Positions 38,580-50,900 of a stretch of DNA of 64,000 nucleotides are shown here, in pieces. Numbering within the stretch: the first letter of the stretch is position 1; every line of letters starts with the position of its first letter. Below the pieces are notes generated by a model. It was not told the origin of the DNA, made no database searches, and was given only the letters and a program-made list of their open reading frames with translations. This DNA is from Lophius americanus (lineage: Eukaryota; Chordata; Actinopteri; Lophiiformes; Lophiidae). The translations under genes were made by a program, and so were the position numbers. The stretch lies in NCBI GenBank assembly GCA_037951165.1, contig JBBDHG010000014.1:1759501-1823500 (forward strand), written 5' to 3'.

Positions 38580-39745
38580 TAGTGATGTAGTCACTGTTGT
38601 TAGCATGATTTGGTAGCTGCAGCCCATTCATGTTGCACAGGTAGTCCAGCTTCTCCAGGATGGCACATTCAATGGTGCTATCGCAAGAAGGTTTACCGTG
38701 TCTCTCAGCACAGTCCCAAGAGCGTGGAATAGACACCAGGAGACGGTCGTTGCATGAGAGCTGGAAAGGGCCATGGAAGGAACATGATCCCAGCAACTAG
38801 TCTGGGATCTGCTCCTTTGTAAGGGGAGGTACAGGAGGAGCACTGACAAAGTCCTAGTGAATGACCTCCAACTGCAACTTGTTTGCATGTTTCTGACCGA
38901 ACTGTCAGAAACAGACGCGATGAGAAAGTCATGACGGCCCGACATCCTCATGCACCCTGTGCGCACAGCCCAGGGCCATGCAGCTCTACTGGCATTCTCC
39001 AGAAAACATCAGAATGGACAGGTTCACTATTGGTGTCCCCCTCTATTCACAGGTGAGAGCTGATTCACCACGAGCAGTTGTGACATACATGAAGGAGTCT
39101 GAAGCTGCCGTGGTGAACGTTATGCTGCCTGCAACATCATCCAGCGGGACCGGTTAAGCAGTGATGGTCTGTGGAGGCATATTGTTGGAGGGTCGCAGAC
39201 CCCTAAACACTAACCAATGGTTCCATGACTGATGTTAAGTACCAGGATACTCAGACCCAATGTCAGACCTTACGTTGGTAAAGTCATTCATGGATTCCTC
39301 CGGTGCAGGACAATGTCCGGCCTCATGCGACCTGAGTCTTTAGGTTTCCTGGATGCCATTGACTGGCAATTACCTTCCCCAGACCTGAATCCAATTAAGA
39401 ACCTCTGGGAAGTCATGCATTGAGCATCCGACGCTGCAAAGTAGCACTACAGACTGTCCAAGAGCTCACTGATATGCTGATCAAGGTCTGGTTTGAGATT
39501 CCCCATATGTCCCATCAGTAGCATCCCCAGATGCTGTTGGCGATGCGTACAGGTATGTGGGGACTAAATACACCAGTGACCCACATTTTGAGTTTTCAAG
39601 ATGAAATTCCACACAGGTTGGATCAACATGTGACTTCAATAATTCACTTTGATTTTTAGAGTGATTTTGAATCCCACCCTCAATGGGTTGATTATTTTCA
39701 ATTTGTCCACAAAATGTACACAATTTATATAAACAAAAATTTGAA
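38580..39745 (+). mobile_element. Tc1/mariner element, family 3, near full length but broken
   Basis: Plus-strand DNA follows the common fish family through its transposase region. The last catalytic part is visible as DAIDWQLPSPDLNPIKNLWE, corresponding to the DWP..SPDLNPIExLW motif of Tc1 transposases. DNVRPH is present in another frame. Several frameshifts and stop codons make it inactive. A shorter copy lies 1.5 kb upstream. The right end fades at about 39740 after text matching the known 3' flank of this family (GAATCCCACCCTCAATGGGT). Confidence 0.88.
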
Positions 39746-39900
39746 TATTTTGTTACTGAGATCCAATTTGTGATTTGAGTGTTGCAAAATGTTTACTCTA
39801 TGTCTTTTTAAGGAACACTTAATGCTTCAGATCAAATTTGAAGATACATGGTTTTCACTGAGAAGTGAACGTAACAAAGCTAATGGAGCAAAAACTGAGT

Positions 39901-39906
39901 TTTATT
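39901..39906 (-). terminator. Polyadenylation signal of the ZP-mucin gene
   Basis: TTTATT on the plus strand reads AATAAA on the minus strand, about 246 nt after the stop at 40152. Confidence 0.6.
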
Positions 39907-40151
39907 TCATTTGTTAAAGTTTATCCTCAACAGATTTTTGTGTATAGGTACATATGGATGGAAGTAAGCGAAGCAGATTTAAAAAAAAAAAAAAATGGTT
40001 TCTGATATCTCCCAGCACAAATTAGAACTCATATATTTTTCCAAATTACTTGGTAAAAACAGAGGAGAGTTGAGAGGAAGAAAGGAGAAAACTCTGAAAA
40101 ATCCATAAATGTAGTGCTTTATATTCTGGCAGATTATCACCCACAGCATGT

Positions 40152-43100
40152 TCAGTAAATGGAGACATTCTGAAGAAATATGCTGATAGTAGCCAAAATA
40201 ACTCCTGCTGCCACGGTGGAGGCTTGTTCTGGAGCTGCAAAGGAGAAGAGACAGTTTAATGTATGACTTGTCTTAATTGTCAAAAAGGGACATAGTTTTA
40301 ATTTTATCCCAAGTTAATTACAAGCAAATGAACTTAATTCTTGTAATTTGTTGTACTGTTCCATCTGATTGGAGGTAAATATCTTGGATTCTTGTTCATG
40401 AATGATAAGAAAATTAACCATGGCGTGGAAAGGCAATCTGGTGCGGCATAGCAACGATGTTGGTGTCGTATTGGTTTGTCGAAGAGGAGTTGAAGTCAAT
40501 GCAAAGGTTTGAATTTACCACTAGGTCTGACTAGTGACTGAAAGAGAGAATGAGGCTTAACAAACAGTGGAATCAATAAACCTCATTTGACAGTGGCTAT
40601 ACTCAGAGGAACTTTAAGTACAGATGCTGGTCCTTAAAGTCTAAATGACTTTGTTGAGGTGGTTTTGGCATCTGATAAGGATGCCTCCACAACACTCTGG
40701 TGGTTTTCCGGGCACATCCAATGTGGAGGAGACACTAGGGTAGAGCCAGAACTCACTGGCAGGATTGTATATTTAATCTAGACTGGGAATGCCTTGGTTT
40801 CCTGTGGGATGAGGTAGAAAGTGCAACCAAAACCCAGATAAATGGAAGAAAATGTATGTATGTATGTATGTATGCTTGGAATCACATCTGGTGGCAGGCA
40901 TTAAGGTTAACTATAGAAAAAGTCAGTCATCTTGCCGTTGGTCCCATTTGCTAAACTATCATTACAGAGGCATCAGTCCTAGATTAACAGTCAAGAGATC
41001 ATGTCATTATGTACCTCTGATATGAATTACTACTTCAAGGTTCTGTGCTAAAGCTATAGAGGGTTGCTTAGATCATAACATCTTACCATGTGCGGTGGCG
41101 CTAATCTGGGTAGTTGCCATAGAAGCTACATTTGCTCCACTTGTAGCAGGAGCGCCAGACGCTGTCGATGCGGAAGTGCTAGACGCTGTTGATGCGGTAG
41201 TGAGAGATGCTGTGGATGCCGTAGTGCCAGATGCTGTCGATGGGGTAGTGCCAGACACCGTCGATGCCGTAGTGCCAGACACCGTCGATGCCGTAGTGCC
41301 AGACACTGTCGATGCCGTAGTGCCAGACATTGTCGATGCCGTAGTGCCAGACACTGTCGATGTGGTAGTGCCAGACACTGTCGATGCCGTAGTGCCAGAC
41401 ACTGTCGATGCCGTAGTGCCAGACACTGTCGATGCCGTAGTGCCAGACACTGTCGATGCCGTAGTGCCAGACACTGTCGATGCCGTAGTGCCAGATATTG
41501 TCGATGCCGTAGTGCCAGACACTGTCGATGCCGTAGTGCCAGATATTGTCGATGCCGTAGTGCCAGACACTGTCGATGCCGTAGTGCCAGACACTGTCGA
41601 TGCGGTAGTGCCAGACACTGTCGATGCCGTAGTGCCAGACACTGTCGATGCGGTAGTGCCAGACACTGTCGATGCCGTAGTGCCAGACACTGTCGATGCC
41701 GTAGTGCTAGATATTGTTGATGCCGTAGTGCCAGACGCTGTCGATGACGTAGTGCCAGACGCTGTCGATGCGGTAGTGCCAGACGCTGTCGATGCCGTAG
41801 TGCCAGACATTGTCGATGCCGTAGTGCCAGACGCTGTCGATGCCGTAGTGCCAGACGCTGTCGATGCCGTAGTGCCAGACGCTGCCGATGCCGTAGTGCC
41901 AGACGCTGTCAATGACGTAGTGCCAGATGCTGTCGATGTGGAAGTACCAGTTGCTGCAGTAGTGGTAGTTGAATTGTTGATTATTCTAAGCTCTGTGGTG
42001 ACAGTGATGTCTGAGCTTGTCATCACACTTTGGGGTTCCATTCGCAGATTCGGGTTGGCAGTACACAGATCAGGGCATGTGCTACCGGGTAAGGTGGTGA
42101 CACACAGATTGACTATGCATCGGATATACGACTGCAAAACACAAAATAATTGGATACAACTTAGCATTGTAATGAGACTCAGAAACATTTCATAACCTTT
42201 GTGTGGCATAGTCAAGGGATCACCAAGGCTCTTACAGTTATTCAGGGTGCAACAACATGTACCAAACTTGAAGGTAAATCCATCCAATATATTTTGAGAC
42301 AGTTCACACTAAACCACAGATTCACATTGTGAACCTCAAACGTGAGAGGACAGGTTAGGAGATCTCCAAAGTTTGTAGAAACCAACCTCTGGGGACCACA
42401 TTTCATCCTATAGTTGTCAGCTAATCAGCTCATATCAGTCAAACCAAGAAAAAGGTTTACTTAATCACAGCCATTCCAATCTAAGAGCCGCATCCATAGT
42501 TAGGTTGAAAATCCACAACAAAACATGAGATAGTGGACATCCATCCTAACTATTTCAGAAGGCTTAATTGGGGAAAGGTCTTTAAAACATCATTATGAAA
42601 CGTATCCTTTGCCTACACGAGTACTTTACTGAAAGATTCAAGTAGAGCTATTCACTAAAGAGTTTGAGTAATCAGATCAACGATTGAAAGAGCTGACTCC
42701 ACTCAGGAGAAGAGTGAAAATGACTAACACACAAGAAACACTAAGTATTGGAGTATAATATGTAAAAATTATTTTCTGCTTAGACTTGTCTTGGAAGACT
42801 TAAAAGAACATCCAAGTGAGGGTGGCAAAAATGTATTGTGTGTGTTTCATGAGTGTACAGACCGTTGTTGGTTGGTTATCCCCAGTGCTGAATTGAATAC
42901 GGTATATCCTTGTGCTGGAATTACCTATACTAATCTCTGATATGCGCTCAGAATTTGTACACCTGAAAGAAAAATAATGACAAAACTGTTTATCATATGC
43001 TTAAATCTCAGAGGTGATCTAAACAGAGGCAATATTAATTTCAGACCAAGACAAAGTATTTGTAAGAGAGGACAGATTTAGATTGTTTAGCCATGTGGTG

Positions 43101-44889
43101 GATATACTGGTAGAAGGTTAGTGAATATGAAGATGCCAGGCAGGATAAAAAGGGGAAGACCAAAAAAGGAGGTTTCTGGATGTGGTGAAGGAAGACATGC
43201 AGTTGGTAGGTGTGCCGGAGGAAGGTGCATAGGACAGGATGAGATGGAAATATATGATCCGCTGCGGTGCTGCGAACCAAGCGCCAAAAGAAGAAGCTTT
43301 GTCCTGACCAAGAAGGTAGCCTCAAAACTTTGCAAGAAGTAAGTTAATTTTCACTGACCCTCCATCCAAAATGTTTTCGACCTCTGTAAAGTTCTCATCC
43401 TTAGACACGTTGCAACTTCTCACTACTATCTCAGCTCGTTCAAGCTGACTGGAAGACGTCACATGTAGGTCGATGGCAGTGCGCCCGTTCCCATCATTTG
43501 TGCCAGAGTCTCTTTGTCCATTGCTAGAATCTCTTAAAGACCTGGTATTGCTTATGAATTGGGTACTTCCTTGATTGAATACTTGGATCTGAACAGGATT
43601 GTCACCAAAGATTATATCCACATCCTCCTGCCTTGAGGGAATACTGATGTTGTAAAAAGGTCCGTTTGTATCTATTCCAGGTATTCGGCAAGCCAGCGGG
43701 AGGATGAAGATTGGCTTGCGGATGATTCTAGTGTTGGCAGGCTTACTTTGCAAAGTGTTGACAAAAACCAGCTCAGCTTCAGCTTGCTGGAAAAAATAGA
43801 GGATGAAGAAGAAAAAAAGTATTACTAGATTGAATGAGGAACCTATCCCCAGGGGTTTCATGAATGTTTCATCTTAGGGGTTGTGTGCTCTGTTGCAGCC
43901 ATAATCAAACATGTTCAATTAGACATTAAAGGCCAGTTAAAATTCTCGAGGGCTGTCTTTTTAACTTTAACTTTAATTTTAACAATTGTTCTGCAATAAC
44001 TCAAATTAAATGTGAAGTTTTGTTCCACTATATTATAAGTAAAAAAGCTTCCCCAAGTGAGTAAAATATGAAATACTATATACATTGATAAAACATTTCT
44101 ATACATTTATCGAGTATATAAATATATATATTTATGTAGTAGATAAAAAAGAATAACATTTGTAAATAAAGCTCCCCTTAGTGTCAGAAATATACAGTCA
44201 ACCTTTCCCAAAATCCATCCAGTTCTTCCTGTCACCTGTCACAAAGTCTATGGGGTTATGAAGTTTGAAAATGATCCATGAAATAATTTTTGAGTCATAT
44301 ATTAACACTGAGGATCTGCAATGGCAGCGATGACGATTCCATAATATCCCTATGGATATAAATACAAAATACACGAAGATCCAAAGTGAACCGTACTGAC
44401 CTAAAATTTCTTATTCTATAATTCAAATTTTGAGATACATATCAAGTGGGACAGATGAATTACAGAACAACAACAATAACACAATGCAAAAGAGATGTCC
44501 CTTTGGTACAACACACACTTAGTTTGGAGTTTATCCACCCCAAAACGGATGGAAGGTGTTACTCTATTCGGTGTTGCCAGTACTATAGCACTTCCTGCTA
44601 GGGTCAGTCTGAATGCTCATGACGGCACTGCAACCCTAACCCAAAAGTCGATAGTTAGAGGTAGTTGGAGTTAAAAGTTAGAAATGCCCTGATTCAATGC
44701 AGGTATTTTACTAGACCTAATGTCTGAACATGTATCCACTGAAAGTTTTGAATCCAGTACTTGATTATGGACTGCAATCAGTACTTCTCAATGACTGCAT
44801 TTGCTTGAACATGATGTCCCTGAATTGGAATTTTTCTGGGGATCTGACTTATTGACATCTTGATCACTGGATTCCCTTCAAGTGGCTCT

Positions 44890-44923
<34 letters not shown>

Positions 44924-47900
44924 TCTGAGGCTCATTCATGCATTCTTTCAGCATTTATTGTTTTTTTTTTAATGATAATGTGTATTTTCTATCATAAAGA
45001 TTTTGGAGCAACAGCTAGGGTCGATGCTAATCTGTCAACGTAAATTGTATCAGTAAGTTGTTTTTTTTTGCCTTTTATGTTAAAAGTACAATTTTCTCCT
45101 TTTCCAAGACTTATTTAGATCTTGCAATTTTTTTCCATGCCATGTGTCTGACTGTTTTTGTACAGACGTACGGTGGCCGATAGGGGCAATAGCACTGCAT
45201 CTTTCAGAAACACAAAAGAGAACCATCCACTACCCATGGAGTGAATGAAAAATACATTTTTTTAATTTTATTAAGACTGTGCCAGGAAGAGAAATAGAGT
45301 AAGAAAGAAAAAGGACAATGATACCAAATGGCAGAGAGAAAATAGGAGACAGACATGTAGAGCCTCTTACCACAGTCTTAGTACCGCAGCCAGACAGGGA
45401 GATGCTTGCGGTAAGGTGAGTGCCATTGTTGGAGATTTCACAGTCGCTGCTGTCGATGCCGCTGTTGAGCTGCAGGTCAGTCAGGCTGATGCCAGTCAGG
45501 GTAGAGATAGGAAGCACTAGAACCATCTTGGTATTGTCACATGTCAGCTCTGTTGGGAAACAGCAGCACCAGATTAGCACATTATCACTACATCTGGCAC
45601 ACCAAAAAATATTTAGCATACCCAAAAAAAAAATCTTAAATTAATTGTATATTTTATAAAACCTGTTCCATCAGGCAGTGTCCTCACTTCCCCTGGAAAA
45701 AACAAGAGAGACAGACAATTCAAAGGCTAGTTGTCAATGTTTTGTGGCGATAACACACAATGAAGTTTTGTGCAGTACAGTAAAGCATAAAGTGACGTTT
45801 GTCTGGTGTCTTTAGGAAGATGAGGGTCTTACGTTGGTACACCCACACACATCTGGGCTCTGACTGCGTACTGGAAGGGTAAAAAGAAGAAATCAGATCA
45901 TGTCAGTAAACACTTATGAACATCAAGCTGCTAGTCAACTTAAACTGACTACAAAAGCAACACTTTTCAACTTGTGATTTTGATGAGCCTTCGTTGTGCT
46001 CTTTGAGGAATTAAGAGGAATTATGGAAGGCAACATTGCTATTGTTCCAAGTCTTCTCCATTTGTAGATAATGCATCTCATTTTGGATCTGTGGTGTCTA
46101 AGAGTCTCAGAAATAACCTTTGTAACCCCCTGCCAGACTTATGTAATTCATTCAACTTCTTCCTCATCTCTTATGGATTTGTTTTAATTTTGGAATAAAT
46201 TGCCACTGGTCAGACAGAAGAGCCAAATTTCTATTTCTGAAACTGGTCTATTTAAGACCAGGTAATAATGGTAATAATCAGGTCTGTTTGTGTCCAGTCT
46301 AGTTCCAACCAGTTATTAATGCAAGTTATTAGCTCTTAGGATTTACTTTCTGAAAGAGTGAATCATTTTAACACTGGCTTTGTTGGCATTGGATAACCTT
46401 TTTTGATCTAATATATGATTTTAAACTTGAATTTGATTTACTCAGGTTCCCTTTGATTCATGTTAAATTTAGTTTGAAGACACAACACAGTTTAGTTGAA
46501 GATGAAAACAGAAGGAGGTCCAATACTTTTTCACAGTCCTGTAACTGCAACACAATGGGACATAATCAGAATCTGTTCACAGAACAATGTACCTATCAGT
46601 GTTGGCGGCATAGCAGACTGGCATCATGCGGGGCAGCATGTTTTCTTTGCGAACCCAGGCCATATCCATCTGTGCTTTGGAGCTGGGTAAATTTGGGTAA
46701 ACTCTGAAGAGACCAGGGGGACCAACTACTGCGATTTCTGAAACACTGCAAATACAGCGAAGAACGTTAACTCCACTTTTTTGTATTTTTAAGATACAGA
46801 AGTACATTACTGTCGTGCCAGAAATCTTTTTTTTTTTTTTTTTAAATATCAGTATCACGTTATAATGTGTAAATGTTCATGCTATAGGCTGATAACGTAT
46901 AATTGTCACATGACATGATCATTATCATGTACTAACATGATCATTTTCACATTTTTACATCATAATGATCACGCCACAACATTTCAATTTAAAAAATGTT
47001 CATGGTAATTACCACATTGTAATGTGATATACTGGGCTTCATAAAGCAGCTATAATGTGAAACTTCTGCTTGAATGAAGAAATGTCTTGAGAAAATATTT
47101 AAAAAATAATTTTTTTGCAACACCATGTTGAGAATATTTGTGGGTGTGAAGAAGAGCATGCACTTTACACTCAAATGAAGAGACACACCTCTCTGTCTGT
47201 GACACAAAGTCGACGCTAAACTCCACATCGTGGTATGGCAGCACAAACAGCCTGATGTTTTCATTCGGGGTGTCACCTTGTACCAAAGGCTCAGCACTGC
47301 ACGGTGTATTAGATTGCTCCACTGGAAAGCAAGAGAAGATAACATGTTTTCATAACTTCAAACGAAGTTCTGGAGAATCACCACAATAGAAAGGACCCAA
47401 TTGCTTAAACACAAAATACTATTCAAGCGATGACGTTTTATATTTGAACACTTAATTTGCTCAACTAGGTGTTTGCTGAAATGAATTAATGACTCACCAG
47501 ACAGCGAGAGGTGCAGAGGGATGGCGCTCAGGGGGCCGTTGCTTGTGCTTCCATCCGTTAGGGGTACAGGAAAATAGTCCTCCACCATTAGGTAGATGAA
47601 ATACTGTCCTACGGGTGCTTTTCCGTTGTATACAAACATGCAGTTCTCCTGGTGAAAGAGTTTAGCCAATCACAATATATTAAAAATTGACTGTACTTGC
47701 CGAGATCTTGTCTTTCAACTTCTGCTTGATTCTCCAGTTTTGAGTGTTCAGATACAAAATATGACAGATTTATAGGACAAATTGAAGAAAAAAAAAAGGA
47801 AAATAACAGACGCTTGAGATTAAAAAATCCACACAGGGTAGTCCGATTACATAAAACAGAAATCATTTCATTAATGAAGCTCTGCAACAATAACAATAAC

Positions 47901-50900
47901 TTCATTATTGACATCTTCATTGTTGCCATATTGTTTGTACATGCTGCTTAGACCCACCTCGTCAAGCTCTATGTAAGAAGGTGGAGTACAGTCTTCACAC
48001 TCCTCCTGGTCTTGGTCTGCAAAACGACATCGCACTTTGTCCCCGTCTGGATCCCTCACTGACAAACGGAAATGGTGAGGGCATCCCTCACGAGCCCTGC
48101 GGACGTTACGTAACAAGAGATAGCAGGCGATGGATAATCAGCTCCTCACATCACAAAGATATTAACCACAAAGGAGAAAAGTGAAATGAATTATGGTGAA
48201 TCATGTGCAACTGAAAAACACAGGCTAGCAAAAACATAGTAATGACTGCCTTTGGTCATTCTCGTCTCCGCTAGTTTCCTGTGAACGGTAGTGTTCATAA
48301 AGAAGGGCTTAACGACGTATGCCACAGGACCATCGGTCGTTGTTGTCCTGTGTCGTTTGTCTTGCTGTGTAGGGATTTGTCGGAAATCTTACCAGCGAAT
48401 CCCTCTGCAAAATAGACCTGCCATACAGTCCAAGGTGATCGAGACAACTACAAGTCCAGATACGTCGGCGCCTTTTCTACAAAGGGGTTTGTGCACGCAG
48501 GATGGCAAAATATAGTATAGCTAGTTTCTGTCACGTTAGCATGTTGGTAGCGAAAACAAACTTTTTTTTTGCCTCATAGCTTTCAAACGAAATATTATTT
48601 ACAATTGTCTTTAGCGCGAGAGGCTTAACGGGGGAATCTTATGGAGCCAAACCAAGATCTAAACTTCAACTTTCAGTTTCAAATGTTATTTTTTTCAATG
48701 AATTGTTATGTCGTTTTTCCTTTTTATCAATTTTTTTGCTACATAGGAGCTAAACTTACAGTGTGAGCATAGCAATCGTGATTATCTACAAAGTTTGATT
48801 CGTATTTGCACAGTGTGAGTTGAAATCAAAAAGCCACGACTCTAGAGTCGTACCAGAGCGCTCAATTCCATGTACACGACCTCAGTACATCCGTCATAGT
48901 GTCCTCAGAGTAGTACTAGTATCACGGATAGAGAGGTGATTCACATTTTTTTAAATATTACGACAATTTTGAGATATTTATAAGTGTCGTGATGCTACTG
49001 GTACATGTATACGTTTTATCCTAGATTTCGATCAGCTGTGCATCACTGCGCAGGCGCTGAGTGGCGTCACAGAAATTCAAACACACTGGCGGAAGAAATG
49101 TCATCAAAGAGTCGTTCTTCTGGAGCTACGGAGAAGTTTGTATATTAAATAAGCTTGGCTGTTAGGATGAACATCAAAATCCTCATCTTGTTTATGTTTA
49201 TAGTAAACAAGCTACAAGAGATCAGTTTCCCATCATAACGCGGTCGAAGATGAACACGAGGTCATACAGCCGGTGAAAGGACAGATACTGTTACGGAAGC
49301 GTTATTAATGCAAACAAACACGTCCTTCTTCCCTCGTAATTAACGAGATCATTTTCTCATAATAAAGGGATCCATATCTTGTCATGACGATATCTGTTTT
49401 CGTAATTACGAGATCTGTGTATGATCTTTTTTTTAATTTAGGGAATGCAATGGGCTTCCGTAGTTTTTGAGTGTTAGGGTTTAGTAATTTAAATAAATTC
49501 ACCAGACTGTTTGCAACACAGGAGGATAATGCAGACTGGAAACAGGGGTGTGTGTGTCTGTGTTTCCCCATGTGTGAATTACCTTAGAGGGGGATAGAGA
49601 CCAGCATTAGGGGGATAGTTGAGTCTCCCGCTGTTTCCACGAAATGTCGGGCCCGTCTTCATAGACACAATAATTGACGTGTCCGACCTAAGCATACAAG
49701 GGGAGAGTATGGATTGGAATAAGGGAGTCTTCATTTTTCTTTGCCTCAAGTTGCTTGAGTGAAATGTGCACATGATTTTGAAAGACGTAAAATGCTAAAT
49801 AGAACCAAAAAACATAAAAAACAGCTTGGAGGAGTCTGCAGCTCTTCATTCTCAGCAGATTATACAAAAATTACAACAGGTATAAGAGCGCACTAACGCT
49901 CCAATCAGGAAACAAAATAGTCAGGAGAGGTAAAATTTAATTAGTAAAAAAGTTACTATTTTTCTCCTTACACGTGGAAAAACATTTGTATTCAATATTT
50001 TTATTCTTAAGGCAAAACTCAAGTATGCTAACCCAGGTTTAAATATCAGGTGTCTATACACAGATCAGATATAACATTATAACCAACCACCAAATATTTT
50101 TAAGGTCTCCTTTTGTGGCCAAAGCAGCTCCATCCTGGCCTTGATTGGCCTGGACTCAACTGGCCAAACCAACACCTTGAACTTGTCCTGTCCTTATAAC
50201 CATTCCTGGACTATTTTTGCAGAATGTCAAAGCGCATTAACCATTCAGGAATACTGTAATTGGTCTACTATGTTGTTTAAGTAACATCCATATCATATAT
50301 AAAAGAATATGGGCTTATTCAGACCAAGACACTTTGCTCCATCACTATGTGCTCCAGTTCTGGCACTGCTGTGTCTATGTTAGGTTCTTTTGACAAGAAA
50401 AAGAGGTCAGCATGGGCCGTCTGACTGATGCTTACATGTTTTATATAAACAGGTTACGTGAGAAAAATGTGATGGTGTAAAGGGTAGGGGATTTTAAGAT
50501 GTTTGAGGTCAAAGGTCAGGAAAGTGTAGTGAGGTCTCATACCCGAATTGGACCGTTTCTTGATGAACACTCGAGACAGTTTTCTGCCACTGACGGACAC
50601 ACCAGGCAGAGTCGGGTTTGGTGCCCTCAAAAGGTGTTGATGTAGTGTAGACCATGCAGTCTACATCCGTATCAGTACAAATGCTACTGAAGGATGGACA
50701 TTCACCTTGAACAATGGCGGTGAAGAAAGCCCGCACCTTAAGGAGCAGAGAGACAAAATTATAAACCATACATGTACAAGGGTTGATTAGAAGAGTGAGC
50801 TTCACCTTAACCAGAGGATCAATAACCGAAAAAGTAGGACTTCAGGTATTAGTATTGCGGGACTGAGGTCTTTCTTTTTGCTTGTTGATTAACAACTTAT

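Noticed and set aside
41148..41943. CRISPR-like array
   Set aside because: The units are contiguous with no spacers and code in frame for a mucin-like protein. The genome is vertebrate.
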